Assembly (NCBI RefSeq): GCF_004005865.1
Contig: NZ_SACN01000001.1
Location: 744,001 to 808,000, forward strand
Direction of reading: 5' to 3'
DNA length: 64,000 bases
From: Sphingomonas crocodyli
GTDB taxonomy: Bacteria; Pseudomonadota; Alphaproteobacteria; Sphingomonadales; Sphingomonadaceae
In this document: piece by piece, positions 37,366 to 46,281 of the stretch
Layout: each line of letters begins with the position of its first letter
Numbering within the stretch: the stretch's first letter is position 1
Notes under the pieces: model-generated
Databases searched by the model: none
What the model was told of the DNA's origin: nothing
Seen by the model: the letters and a program-made list of their open reading frames with translations, nothing else
Translations under genes and position numbers: made by a program

Positions 37366-37755
37366 ATGGCCCTGCCACCCCGTATTCTCGCCACCCCGGC
37401 CGCCGAAGCGCTGATGGCCGATCTGGCTGCGGTCCACGGCCCGTTGATGTTCCATCAGTCGGGTGGTTGCTGCGATGGTTCAGCCCCCATGTGTTACGCC
37501 GCCGGCGAGTTTCGCGTCGGCACGCAGGATGTTCTGCTCGGTCATGTCGGTGGCGATATCCCGGTGTGGATCGGTGCGGCTCAGTTCGAATATTGGCGCC
37601 ATACGCAGGTGACGATCGATGTCGTGAAGGGGCGCGGCGCCGGCTTCTCGCTGGAAGGGCCGGAGGGCTTTCGCTTCATTGTCCGCAGCCGCGTCTTCAC
37701 CGATGCGGAAGCCGCCGCGCTCGAAGCCGCGGGCGATCTGCCGCGGGGCGCCTGA
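37366..37755 (+). CDS. DUF779 protein of aldehyde dehydrogenase operons
   Basis: 129 residues, starting MALPPRILATPAAEALMADL. The motif FHQSGGCCDGSAPMC and the acidic middle DVLLGHVGGDIPVWI are those of DUF779, a small protein family found next to acetaldehyde dehydrogenase genes. The cysteine pair suggests metal or redox involvement; function is not established. Its stop overlaps the start of the DUF3422 gene (TGATG). Confidence 0.85.
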   Translation: MALPPRILATPAAEALMADLAAVHGPLMFHQSGGCCDGSAPMCYAAGEFRVGTQDVLLGHVGGDIPVWIGAAQFEYWRHTQVTIDVVKGRGAGFSLEGPEGFRFIVRSRVFTDAEAAALEAAGDLPRGA

Positions 37756-39008
37756 TGCTCACCAACCATCCCCTTCGCGAACGCGTCGTGCAGGAGATGT
37801 TGTTGCGTCGCTTTCCGGCGATCACCACGCCGTCGCGGATCGTTCAGATCGTCCGCATCGTGGCCGCCGCCGATCGCGATGAGGAACGGCGACGGGTGAT
37901 GGCGATGCCGGACGGTTCGTTCATCGAGCCGGGCAGCCACGACCGCCATGTCGCGGGTGCATGCCCGCGCGGCGCGCTGCTGTCGTGGGAGCGGCACAGC
38001 GAGGCGAGCACCGCAACGATATTGCTGCCGCTGGGCATCGAGGCGTGCGACGCGACTGCGTGGATCGAAGGGCTGCCCGGCCATGTCGTCCGCGCGATGC
38101 GGATCACCGTCCTCGCCGATGAGGCGAGCGCCGGTCCGGTCCTGACGGCAGCGGCGCTGGCGAAGGCCGATCTCGTCACCTGCCATGTCGGGCCGTGCCG
38201 GATCTGGTCCGATTTCCGGATGGGAAACGACGGTTACGGGCAGATGATCCTCGTGGCCAACGGATGTCCGCCCGCCGACCTCGGCCGGATCATCCAGCGC
38301 GTTCAGGAACTCGGCAATTATCGCAATCTTGCCTTGCTCGGCCTGCCTCTGGTGCAGCAGCACGGCGCGGGCCTCGATCGGCTGGAGGCCCAGTTGTCCG
38401 AAGAGGCGCGGCTGATCGCCGAGGGCGCGCAGGATGATGAGGCGCTGCTTGAACGGCTGTCGGCGCTGTCGGCCGAACTGGAGCATGTCGCCGCCGCCAC
38501 CGCCTTCCGGCTGGGCGCGACCAATGCTTATGCCGCGATCGTCGCCGATCGGCTCGCATCGCTCGATATCCAGGCGATCGAGGGTCATCAGAGCCTGGTC
38601 GACTTCAACGACCGTCGCTTTGTCCCCGCGGTGCGGACCTGCGCGACCTTCGCGGCGCGGATCGACACGCTGGGCGCACGGACGGCGCGGATAACCGCAT
38701 TGCTGCGGACGCGGATCGAAACGAGCATCGAGCGTCAGAATCGCGACCTGCTCACCTCGGTCGAACAGGGCATCGGATTGCAGTTGCGCCTCCAGCATCT
38801 GGTGGAAAGCCTGTCGGTTCTGGCGATCAGCTATTATGCGATCAGCCTGCTCGGCTACGTGGCCAAAGGGGTGTCGAAAGTGATGCCCTGGCTCTCGCCC
38901 GAACTCCTGCTCGCTATGGCCGTATTGCCCGTCAGCCTGGGCATAATGGCGTTCATCCGCCACCGGCGCGGGCGGCTCTTCGCAGGTGACGCCGCCCGCC
39001 ATGCATGA
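37755..39008 (+). CDS. DUF3422 membrane-anchored protein
   Basis: 417 residues. The N-terminal HPLRERVVQEMLLRRFPAITTPSRI and the middle RIWSDFRMGNDGYGQMIL ... GRIIQRVQELGNYRNLALLGLPLVQ match the DUF3422 family. A long helical, partly coiled-coil region (about 210-340) leads to two C-terminal membrane helices (VLAISYYAISLLGYVAKG; LLLAMAVLPVSLGIMAFI). This domain plan resembles a cytoplasmic sensor or scaffold anchored in the inner membrane. Function is unknown. Coupled to DUF779 (TGATG) and overlapping the nosP start by 8 bases. Confidence 0.85.
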   Translation: MLTNHPLRERVVQEMLLRRFPAITTPSRIVQIVRIVAAADRDEERRRVMAMPDGSFIEPGSHDRHVAGACPRGALLSWERHSEASTATILLPLGIEACDATAWIEGLPGHVVRAMRITVLADEASAGPVLTAAALAKADLVTCHVGPCRIWSDFRMGNDGYGQMILVANGCPPADLGRIIQRVQELGNYRNLALLGLPLVQQHGAGLDRLEAQLSEEARLIAEGAQDDEALLERLSALSAELEHVAAATAFRLGATNAYAAIVADRLASLDIQAIEGHQSLVDFNDRRFVPAVRTCATFAARIDTLGARTARITALLRTRIETSIERQNRDLLTSVEQGIGLQLRLQHLVESLSVLAISYYAISLLGYVAKGVSKVMPWLSPELLLAMAVLPVSLGIMAFIRHRRGRLFAGDAARHA

Positions 39009-40185
39009 CATCATGCTGGACATGAGGAACGAAGGAGAGGGCGGCGCCCGACAGGCCGAAAAGGTCAAGGTCGCCGCAACCCGGATCGATGATCCGGAAC
39101 TGGCCGCGCAGGAACTGTTTCGCGAGCTCGATCTGCCCAGTCTGACGGGCGTGCTGCTGTTCGCGTCGAGCCGATATGATCTGGCCGCACTGGCCCGTGC
39201 CGTCGCTTTGCGCGGCGACGATGTGACCATCATCGGCTGCACGTCGTCGGGCGAGATCACGCCGGAGGGCTTTGCCGAAGGCACGATCACCGCGATCGGA
39301 TTTCCGGCGAGCGATTTCACGCTGCAGGCGATCCGCTTTGCAGATCTCGACAATTTCGATCCGGCCGAGGCGCAGCGCCGTGTGCGCAGCCTTGTCGCCG
39401 ACGCGGCGGAAGCGTCGCAGGGCTTCGGCCGATCGCAGCAGCGCGTCGCCCTGTTCCTGGTCGACGGCCTGTCGCACCGTGAGGAGATGCTGACCGTCAC
39501 CGTGCAGGATGCGCTGGGCGAGATCCCGTTGATCGGCGGGTCATCGGGCGACGGGCTGGCGTTTCGCGAGACCTTCGTGCTGCACGAGGGGCAATTCCAT
39601 CGCGATTCCGCGCTGGTCGCGATCCTGTCGAGCTGGCGGCCGATGAAGGTGTTCCGGTCGCAATATTATCAGCCCGGATCGGTGAAGATGGTCATCACCG
39701 GCGCGGATCCGGTCAACCGCGTCGTGACCGAGATTAATGCCGAGCCGGCGGCCGAGGAATATGCCCGGCTTGCCAACATCCAGCGCAAGGATCTGTCGCC
39801 GACGGTCTTCGCATCCGCCCCGCCGATGGTGCGCGCCGGTGGCGAATATTATGTCCGCTCGATCCAGAGCGCCAATCCGGATGGCAGCCTGACCTTCTAC
39901 TGCGCGATCGACGAGGGCGTGGTCCTGACATTGGGCGAGGCCAAGGATATTGCGGGCGGCCTTAACATCCTGTTCGACGATCTCGATCGGTCGGTCGGCG
40001 GGATCGATCAGGTGGTCGGCTTCGACTGCGTGCTGAACAGCGTCGAGATCGCGCAGCGCCAGCTGACGCGCACCGTATCCAACATTTTTGCCGCGCGGCA
40101 TGTCGTCGGCTTCAACACCTATGGCGAACAATATCACGGGCTGCATGTGAACCAGACCTTCAGCGGGCTGGCGATCGGGCGCTGA
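39001..40185 (+). CDS. nosP: FIST-domain protein, NosP-like sensor
   Basis: About 394 residues with FIST_N (about 35-225; TGVLLFASSRYDLAALARAV, IIGCTSSGEITPEGF, VALFLVDGLSHREE, IGGSSGDGLAF) and FIST_C (about 230-375; LSPTVFASAP, VGFDCVLNSVEIAQRQ, VGFNTYGEQYHGLHVNQTFSGLAIG). In Pseudomonas the FIST protein NosP binds haem and nitric oxide and controls the neighbouring kinase NahK. The same pair is here, coupled by a TGATG overlap. Starts at 38986 (GTG), 39001 or 39022 (ATG) are possible. Whether this copy binds haem is not visible from the sequence. Confidence 0.85.
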   Translation: MHDIMLDMRNEGEGGARQAEKVKVAATRIDDPELAAQELFRELDLPSLTGVLLFASSRYDLAALARAVALRGDDVTIIGCTSSGEITPEGFAEGTITAIGFPASDFTLQAIRFADLDNFDPAEAQRRVRSLVADAAEASQGFGRSQQRVALFLVDGLSHREEMLTVTVQDALGEIPLIGGSSGDGLAFRETFVLHEGQFHRDSALVAILSSWRPMKVFRSQYYQPGSVKMVITGADPVNRVVTEINAEPAAEEYARLANIQRKDLSPTVFASAPPMVRAGGEYYVRSIQSANPDGSLTFYCAIDEGVVLTLGEAKDIAGGLNILFDDLDRSVGGIDQVVGFDCVLNSVEIAQRQLTRTVSNIFAARHVVGFNTYGEQYHGLHVNQTFSGLAIGR

Positions 40186-42419
40186 TGGCCAGCCGACGCA
40201 TCCTGCCCGGCGAAGAGGAGGCGCGGATCGCCGAACTCGAGCGCGAGAACGCCAAGCTGCGACGGATCAACGCCGCGCTGATGGACCGCGTCGAACGATC
40301 GACCGACCTGCAAGGCAACGCCTTCTCTCTGTTCGAGACCGCAATTGCGCTGGAAGGCAAGGTGCGCGAGCGGACCGCCGATCTCGAACTCGCGCTGGGC
40401 GATCTGGCGACGAGCAACGCGGCGCTTTCGGTTGCGCGCGACGCTGCCGACGAGGCGCAGCGCCGACTGCGCGACGCGATCGAGAGCATCAACGAGGGTT
40501 TCGCGATCTTCGACGCAGACGATCGGCTGGTATTGTGCAACCAGACCTATCTGGGGCTGTGGCCGCAGGTCGCCGCGCGCATCCAGCCGGGCATGACCTT
40601 CGATGAGATCACCACCCTTGTCCGCAACGACGAACGATCGCTGGGGGAGATGATCGCGCCCGATCGCTGGCTGTCCGAACGAATGGCGCAACATGTTGTG
40701 GCATCGGGCGGGCATGTCCACGCACTTGCCGACGGGCGCTGGATCCAGATCAACGAACTGCGCACAAGCGAAGGCGGCATCGTCGGCGTCTATACCGACA
40801 TCACCGAGGCCAAGGCCGAGGATGCGCGCGAACGGGCGCGCGAACTCGCCGAAAAGAGCGTGATGCTGCAGGCGACTCTCGACAATATCGCGCATGGCGT
40901 GTGCGTGTATGATGGCACGCGCCGGCTGGTTGCGTGGAACGACCCGTTGATGTCGCTGCTGGGCCTGCCTAGCGACGTCATGGGGGCGATCGGCGATCAC
41001 GCAGCATTGGTCGCGCGTTATGGGGAACCGATCGTCGGCTGGCTCGGCGAGGGATCGGCCGAGGCGGTGGTGCGTCGGCTCCAGGTCGGCGATCGCGTGC
41101 TGGAGGTGCGTCGCTCGGCGATGCCCGGCGGCGGAATGGTGCTGAGCTTCAGCGACGTATCCGAAGCGCTGCGCGCGGCCGAAGCGCTGCGCGAGACCAA
41201 TGAGACGCTGGAACGCCGCGTGGACGAGCGGACTGCCGATATCGCCGCAGTCAACGTCAAGCTGCAGGACGAGATCGGCGAACGCCTTGCGGTCGAAGAT
41301 GCGCTGCGCGAGGCCAAGACGGTGGCCGAGCAGGCCAATATTTCCAAGACCCGCTTCCTTGCGGCGGCGAGCCACGATCTGCTCCAGCCGCTCAATGCTG
41401 CGCGTCTGTTCGTCTCGGCGCTGGCCGATCGGCGGCTTGCGCTGCCGACCCGCGCTCTCGTCCACCAGACCGGCTCGGCGCTCGACTCGGTCGAGGATCT
41501 GCTCGAGGCGCTGCTGGAGATTTCGAAGCTTGATGCGGGCGCGATCACGCCCGAGATTGGCGATGTCCGTGTCGATGAGATTTTGCGCAGCATGCGCGCG
41601 GAATTCGCGCCCTTCGCCCGCGAACGCGGATTGGCGCTGACGATCGATGAACCCAATTTGTGGGCGCGCACCGATCCGCGCCTGTTGCGCCGCATTCTTC
41701 AGAACCTGATATCGAACGCGCTGCGCTACACCGCCGAAGGATCGGTCAGCGTGACCTGCCGTGCGCAGGGCGATCTGTTGCGGATCGAGGTAGTCGACAC
41801 AGGCCCTGGCATCGCGCCGGAGCATCACGCGCTGATCTTTGAGGAATTTCGCCGCGTCGGGGGCGCGACGCGCGATCGCGGCATGGGCCTCGGCCTCGCG
41901 ATCGTCCAGCGCGCAAGCCGGATGCTTGGCCATCCGATTGATCTTGCCTCCGCGCCGGGCGAAGGAGCGATCTTCGGCATAACCGTGCCGATGGGCAGTG
42001 CGCAGGATGTGCCGTCAGGCGCTTCGCCGCGTGCCGTCAAGGCGCCGCTGGCGGGGCAGTCCATCGTCGTCATCGACAATGAGAGTTCGATCCTCGACGG
42101 CATGGCTGCGCTGCTTGCCGGCTGGGGATGCCAGGTGCTGACCGCGGGCGATGTCGCCGAAGCGATCGAGGCCATCGATCGGTCGGGCGCGAGGCCGGGC
42201 CTCATCATCGCCGACTATCATCTGGACGATGGCGCGACGGGCCGGGAGGCGATCGAGGTTCTGCGCGGCCATGTCGGCCGGTCCGTGCCTGCGATCGTCA
42301 TCACCGCGGATCGCACCCCCGAACTGCGCGAACAATTGCAGGGCGAGCAGCTTCATGTGCTGCAGAAACCGGTCAAGCCCGCGCAGCTCCGGGCGCTGAT
42401 CGGGCGACTGTCGGCTTAA
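40185..42419 (+). CDS. nahK: Hybrid sensor histidine kinase, NahK/ErcS-like
   Basis: 744 residues, no membrane helix. An N-terminal coiled coil is followed by two PAS regions (about 95-210 and 225-335), a second coiled coil, a HisKA domain with phospho-acceptor H397 (ASHDLLQPLNAARLF), an ATPase domain (NLISNALRYTAEG, DTGPGIAPE, GMGLGLAIVQR) and a C-terminal receiver with phospho-acceptor D677 (IIADYHLDDG). The SHDLLQPLNAARLF H-box is typical of the NahK/ErcS kinases that regulate quinoprotein ethanol oxidation in Pseudomonas. It is coupled to nosP, and the LuxR-type regulator facing it is a likely output. Confidence 0.9.
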   Translation: MASRRILPGEEEARIAELERENAKLRRINAALMDRVERSTDLQGNAFSLFETAIALEGKVRERTADLELALGDLATSNAALSVARDAADEAQRRLRDAIESINEGFAIFDADDRLVLCNQTYLGLWPQVAARIQPGMTFDEITTLVRNDERSLGEMIAPDRWLSERMAQHVVASGGHVHALADGRWIQINELRTSEGGIVGVYTDITEAKAEDARERARELAEKSVMLQATLDNIAHGVCVYDGTRRLVAWNDPLMSLLGLPSDVMGAIGDHAALVARYGEPIVGWLGEGSAEAVVRRLQVGDRVLEVRRSAMPGGGMVLSFSDVSEALRAAEALRETNETLERRVDERTADIAAVNVKLQDEIGERLAVEDALREAKTVAEQANISKTRFLAAASHDLLQPLNAARLFVSALADRRLALPTRALVHQTGSALDSVEDLLEALLEISKLDAGAITPEIGDVRVDEILRSMRAEFAPFARERGLALTIDEPNLWARTDPRLLRRILQNLISNALRYTAEGSVSVTCRAQGDLLRIEVVDTGPGIAPEHHALIFEEFRRVGGATRDRGMGLGLAIVQRASRMLGHPIDLASAPGEGAIFGITVPMGSAQDVPSGASPRAVKAPLAGQSIVVIDNESSILDGMAALLAGWGCQVLTAGDVAEAIEAIDRSGARPGLIIADYHLDDGATGREAIEVLRGHVGRSVPAIVITADRTPELREQLQGEQLHVLQKPVKPAQLRALIGRLSA

Positions 42420-42438
42420 TATAGCGGCCGCTACACTA

Positions 42439-43098
42439 TCAATTGTGCGGTCGCGCCGGCGGTGCGACGAAGTTCACCTTGTTGACCATGATCACCGCCT
42501 GGGTGCGGCTGAAGACGTTGAGCTTGGCAAGGATCGCCGAGACATGCGCCTTCACCGTCGTCATCGACACGTCGAGTTCGTAGGCGATCTGCTTGTTGAG
42601 CTTGCCGGAAACGATGCAGCCCAGCACGACGCGCTGCTGCGGCGTCAGGGTGTCGATCCGCTGGAGAATATCGGCCTCCGCCGCGTCGATCGATTCCTCG
42701 CCCTCGTCGAAATCGTCGGGGGTGTAGAGTTCGCCGGCCAGGATCGACTTGAGCGCATCGACGATCGCGCTGCGCTTGAGCGACTTGGGGATGAAGCCTG
42801 CCGCCCCGTGCGCGAGCGCGTTGCGCACCAGCCCGCGTTCCTGCGCGGCCGATACGATGACGACCGGTACCGACGGGAAATGATCGCGGATCGCCTGAAG
42901 ACCGGAAAAGCCCATCGTGCCCGGCATGTTAAGATCGAGGAGGACGAGATCGAAATCGCCCTCGCGCTCGATCACTCCCATCGCCTCTTCGATCGAGGAG
43001 GCTTCGAACAGCTCGCATTGGTCGAATGCGACCGAGATCACCGTGCGCAGACCATCGCGTACCAGCGGATGATCATCGGCGATCAGCACTCTTTCCAC
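42439..43098 (-). CDS. LuxR/NarL-type response regulator (ErbR/AgmR-like)
   Basis: 219 residues from a GTG at 43098 that gives the exact receiver start (ERVLIADDHPLVRDGL). AGGAG lies 10 bases upstream. Phospho-acceptor D55 (LVLLDLNMPG), acidic D8 and D9. The C-terminal LuxR HTH is around 150-205 (LTPQQRVVLGCIVSGKLNKQIAYELDVSMTTVKAHVSAILAKL). It converges with nahK and follows cytochrome c550 on the same strand. By analogy with Pseudomonas ErbR/AgmR it is the best candidate for the factor acting at the shared promoter motif. Longer starts (43236) would enter a proline/glycine-rich spacer and are less likely. Confidence 0.88.
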   Translation of the reverse strand: MERVLIADDHPLVRDGLRTVISVAFDQCELFEASSIEEAMGVIEREGDFDLVLLDLNMPGTMGFSGLQAIRDHFPSVPVVIVSAAQERGLVRNALAHGAAGFIPKSLKRSAIVDALKSILAGELYTPDDFDEGEESIDAAEADILQRIDTLTPQQRVVLGCIVSGKLNKQIAYELDVSMTTVKAHVSAILAKLNVFSRTQAVIMVNKVNFVAPPARPHN

Positions 43099-43232
43099 CT
43101 GATCCAATCTCCTTGCGCGGACGGAGCCTAACCCATCGGCGGGGAATGCGGAAAGGGGAGCAACCGCAGCCACTCCCCGCAATCCGCCCGACATCGGAGA
43201 AGTGCGATGCTCCCCCATGATCCCGATCGCCG

Positions 43233-43664
43233 TCATTCTTCGTGCTTGGTGTCGAGCCAGGTGCGGATCGCCCAGCCCGCCTTTTGCCCAAGAACGTCGC
43301 CGAACGGCGGCATATAAACCTTCCCGTCATGCGCCGAGCCATGCTGGAAGCGGTTGATGAACCATTCGTCGCCGCTGTCGCCGGTTTCGAGATAGCGCAG
43401 GTCGGGCGCGATCCCGCCGCTCATCGCCTCAAGCCCGTGGCAGCGGGCGCAATTCTGGCCATAGGCCGATTCGCCGATCTTCGCCGCTTCGGCATTGTCG
43501 CGATAGGGGTTCACCTTGCGCCACTCGTCGCCGATGTCGGGCAGGGTGTGCGTATCGACAGGCTGCGGCGTCATATTGCCGTGCGCGAACAGGCTGCTCG
43601 ACACCGACGCCACGCAGACCAGTCCCGAAAGGATCAAGGTCGTGCGGCGAAACTTGGGACTCAT
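43233..43664 (-). CDS. exaB: Cytochrome c550 of the quinoprotein alcohol dehydrogenase (PedF/ExaB-like)
   Basis: 143 residues from ATG 43664, signal peptide ending near SSLFAHG. Single haem site C72-AR-C75-H76 (NCARCHGLEAMSGGIAPDL), with a methionine at KVYMPPFGDVL as axial ligand. The motif NPYRDN and the GIAPDLRYLE region match the PedF family of c550 cytochromes that accept electrons from PQQ alcohol dehydrogenases. It is divergent from the porin with the regulon motif between them, and lies upstream of the LuxR regulator. Confidence 0.9.
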   Translation of the reverse strand: MSPKFRRTTLILSGLVCVASVSSSLFAHGNMTPQPVDTHTLPDIGDEWRKVNPYRDNAEAAKIGESAYGQNCARCHGLEAMSGGIAPDLRYLETGDSGDEWFINRFQHGSAHDGKVYMPPFGDVLGQKAGWAIRTWLDTKHEE

Positions 43665-43755
43665 TGTACGCTCTCCTGCGGCCCTGCGCACGACCGGGCT
43701 GTGCCCTGTTCGATGCGTGTGCCGAATAGACAGCGATGCCTCGCCCGCGCCCATA

Positions 43756-43769
43756 GGACTTAGGTACAA
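43756..43769 (+). promoter_or_regulatory. Alcohol-regulon motif, copy between cytochrome c550 and the porin
   Basis: GGACTTAGGTACAA, 138 bp upstream of the porin start and 92 bp from the divergent cytochrome c550 start. This is the copy furthest from the consensus at its 5' half. Confidence 0.45.
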
Positions 43770-43907
43770 CTGAGCCGGCCGAAGCGCTCTGTCGCCATTA
43801 TTGCGCGGGCCGATCCGTGACCAAAAGTGCAATATCGGCGCAGCATCTCTCACCACATCCTTGGGCCGCGCGGGGCCGTGAAGGCCCGCGGAAAAGGGAG
43901 GTTCAGG

Positions 43908-45302
43908 ATGACTGGGAAGAAGACGTGGCTTTTCGCCACAGCCTTTGTCGCGTCCATGATCGGCGCAGCGGCGCCGGCTTATGCCGATACGACCGACGAT
44001 CTGCTGCTGCGACTGAAGGCGAAGGGGATCCTCACCGAAGAAGAATATCAGGCGCTCGCGCAGCGCAAGGCGGAAGAACCTACGCCAGCCGTCGCGACCC
44101 CGGCGGTCGCATCCGCACCCAGTTCGTCCTGGCTCGATGAGATGAAGGTCGTTCGCGCGACCGACAGCGGCGTAGGCGTTCAGATCGGCAGCGTGGCGCT
44201 GAAATTCTCCGGATCGATCAACGGTTTCTACGTTCATGACAAGGGCGATCCGGCGACGCCCGCGAACGCTGTTGTCGGCGGGCTCGCGACGGTCGGCCCC
44301 AAGAGTTCGTCGGTGCGCAACGGTCTGCTCCCCGGCTTCCTGAAGGTGGAGGCGACCACCAACCAGGGCGGCTGGGATGTCGGGGCGCATTTCGGCATCT
44401 ATCCGGGCATCAACAGCGTGCTGACCAGCGGCGGCGCCAATTCGGGCGGCACGCCACAGGCGCTCGCCACGGCAGGCATCGACTTCCGCCAGACCTACCT
44501 GACCTTCGGCAAACCCAATTTCGGCGAAGTGAAGATCGGCCGTGACATTGGCATGTTCGGGCAGGAAGCGATCCTGAACGACATCACCCTGCTGTCTGTC
44601 GGCACCGCGGCGGGCAATTCGGCGCCGTCGAACACATCGCTCGGCCGCATCGGGCTGGGCTATCTCTACACCGATTTCCAGCCGCAGATCACCTACACCA
44701 GCCCCAAGCTGGGTGGGTTCCAGGTCGCGATCGGCGCGTTCCAGCCGCTCGTCACGATCGGCAACAACGAAGTCAACAAGACCCCCGGCTTTCAGGGCAA
44801 GGTGACGTACGATTTCGCGTCTGGCGGTTTCGGCGGCAAGGTCTGGCTGAATGGCATCACCCAGAAGCATGACGGCATCGGCACGTCGCCCAGCTATACG
44901 GGGCGCGGTTTCGATGTCGGCAGCAAGCTGACCTTCGGCACGGCGAGCCTGCTCGGCTATTATTACAATGGCTCGGGCATCGGCACGACCGGGCTGTTCA
45001 TCCTGTCGACCGATGCCGCCGGGCGGAAGCGCGACAGCGACGGTTTTTACGTCCAGGGCACGTACGGCATTGGCAAGCTCACCATCGGCGCGAGCTATGG
45101 CGAAAGCCATCTCGATCTGGCGAAGGGCGAGGTCAATCCGACCCTGCTCGACACCAACAGCAGCTGGGTGGGCCAGCTTCGCTACGGCCTGACCGATTGG
45201 GTGACGCTGGTCGGCGAATATGTCCACACGCGCTCCGAAGCGCATAATGGCAACAAGGCGTCGTCCGACGCGATCGCAACCGGCGCGATCCTGTTCTTCT
45301 GA
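43908..45302 (+). CDS. Outer membrane porin of the ethanol cluster
   Basis: 464 residues from ATG 43908 (ribosome site GGGAGG). Signal peptide ending near APAYADT. The mature N-terminus DTTDDLLLRLKAKGILTEEEYQALAQR is a short coiled coil as in OprO/P-type or related porins, followed by a beta-rich barrel to the terminal phenylalanine (ATGAILFF). Glycine-aromatic strands (FGGKVWLNG; LLGYYYNGSG; VTLVGEYVHTRSEA) support an outer-membrane beta barrel. Probably admits small alcohols or other substrates; specificity unknown. The regulon motif upstream ties it to alcohol oxidation. Confidence 0.85.
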   Translation: MTGKKTWLFATAFVASMIGAAAPAYADTTDDLLLRLKAKGILTEEEYQALAQRKAEEPTPAVATPAVASAPSSSWLDEMKVVRATDSGVGVQIGSVALKFSGSINGFYVHDKGDPATPANAVVGGLATVGPKSSSVRNGLLPGFLKVEATTNQGGWDVGAHFGIYPGINSVLTSGGANSGGTPQALATAGIDFRQTYLTFGKPNFGEVKIGRDIGMFGQEAILNDITLLSVGTAAGNSAPSNTSLGRIGLGYLYTDFQPQITYTSPKLGGFQVAIGAFQPLVTIGNNEVNKTPGFQGKVTYDFASGGFGGKVWLNGITQKHDGIGTSPSYTGRGFDVGSKLTFGTASLLGYYYNGSGIGTTGLFILSTDAAGRKRDSDGFYVQGTYGIGKLTIGASYGESHLDLAKGEVNPTLLDTNSSWVGQLRYGLTDWVTLVGEYVHTRSEAHNGNKASSDAIATGAILFF

Positions 45303-45315
45303 CGGGAAGGAAGGG

Positions 45316-45348
45316 GGCGGTCGGCGAAAGTCGGCCGCCTTATTTTTT
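45316..45348 (+). terminator. Intrinsic terminator after the porin
   Basis: Stem GGCGGTCGGC-GAAA-GTCGGCCGCC with two wobble pairs and a GAAA tetraloop (45316-45339), followed by TTATTTTTT. The T-run contains the stop codon of the convergent metallohydrolase gene. Confidence 0.85.
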
Positions 45349-46281
45349 GCGATCTATCCGCGCTACCAGCCGTTCTTCGGCGGCCGCATAGAAATGCGAG
45401 ACCGATCGCTGCAACTCGTAACGCGCGGCCGCCATCGCGGCGAAACGCGGCGGAAGGGGCAGGTTGCCGGCCTCGACCGGCCCCAGGCCATCGCGCACCG
45501 CTTGGTCGATGGTAGCTTCGATCCAGTCGATCCAGTCGCGGGTCTGATCGATCGCCGCAGCCGGGCTCCGGTCGAACGGGCCATGCCCCGGCACGACCTG
45601 CCGATGCTTCAAGGCCTTGAGCGTGTCGAGCGATGCCCTCCACTTGGCAAGATCGGCGTTCGGCGTGCTCGGTGCGCGATTGTGAAAGACAAGGTCGCCG
45701 GCGATCAGGGTTCCGCTTGCTTCGTCGAGCAAAGCAAGATCCGCCGCGCTGTGGCCGGCAAGCGGCAGCAGGCGGATCCGCCGTCCGCCGAAATCCTCCA
45801 CTTCACCCGTCAGCACATGGCGCGGGATGACCGCCTCGGTGCCGCGCATCCAATCCCCCAGCAGCCGGTACATGCCATCGTTGAAGCGTTTGGCCTCGGC
45901 GGTGAAATCTTCGATCTGCGCCTGCGTCGCGGCGATCATATCGATGTCGAAAGCGCCGTCGCCATAGAGATGATCGGGGTGGACGTGAGTGATGTAGATC
46001 CGCACCACGGCTTTGCCCGTCAGCGCCTCGATCATCTTCCGCAGGGCCCCGTACCGCAGCGACGGACCGCAATCGATCAGTACGGCTCCCACTGGGGTCG
46101 CGATGATCGTCAGGTTGGCGATGGCTCCGCCGTTGTTGCGGTCGATCGGCGCATCGGCGCCCCGCACGATCCAGATGCCGTCACCGATCGACACCGGTTC
46201 GATCTTATAGTCGAAATCTTGCGCCCGTGCGATGCATGCGATCAGGCCCAGACCGGCGATGAAGCTGCGCCGTCCAATCAT
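45340..46281 (-). CDS. Quinoprotein relay system zinc metallohydrolase (MBL fold)
   Basis: 313 residues with a Tat-like signal (GRRSFIAGLGL). Metallo-beta-lactamase motifs: H99-x-H101-x-D103-H104 (THVHPDH), LLPLAGHSAADLALL, LIAGDLVFHNRAPSTPNAD and VVPGHGPFD. Enzymes of this subgroup are encoded with PQQ alcohol dehydrogenases and SoxYZ-like carriers; the chemistry is not settled. It overlaps the carrier gene upstream (ATGA), which makes a two-gene operon converging with the porin. Confidence 0.88.
   Translation of the reverse strand: MIGRRSFIAGLGLIACIARAQDFDYKIEPVSIGDGIWIVRGADAPIDRNNGGAIANLTIIATPVGAVLIDCGPSLRYGALRKMIEALTGKAVVRIYITHVHPDHLYGDGAFDIDMIAATQAQIEDFTAEAKRFNDGMYRLLGDWMRGTEAVIPRHVLTGEVEDFGGRRIRLLPLAGHSAADLALLDEASGTLIAGDLVFHNRAPSTPNADLAKWRASLDTLKALKHRQVVPGHGPFDRSPAAAIDQTRDWIDWIEATIDQAVRDGLGPVEAGNLPLPPRFAAMAAARYELQRSVSHFYAAAEERLVARIDRKK

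Noticed and set aside
43665..45245. Long N-terminal extension of cytochrome c550 antisense to the porin
   Set aside because: The extension lacks protein-like features; the cytochrome starts at 43664 with a proper signal peptide.
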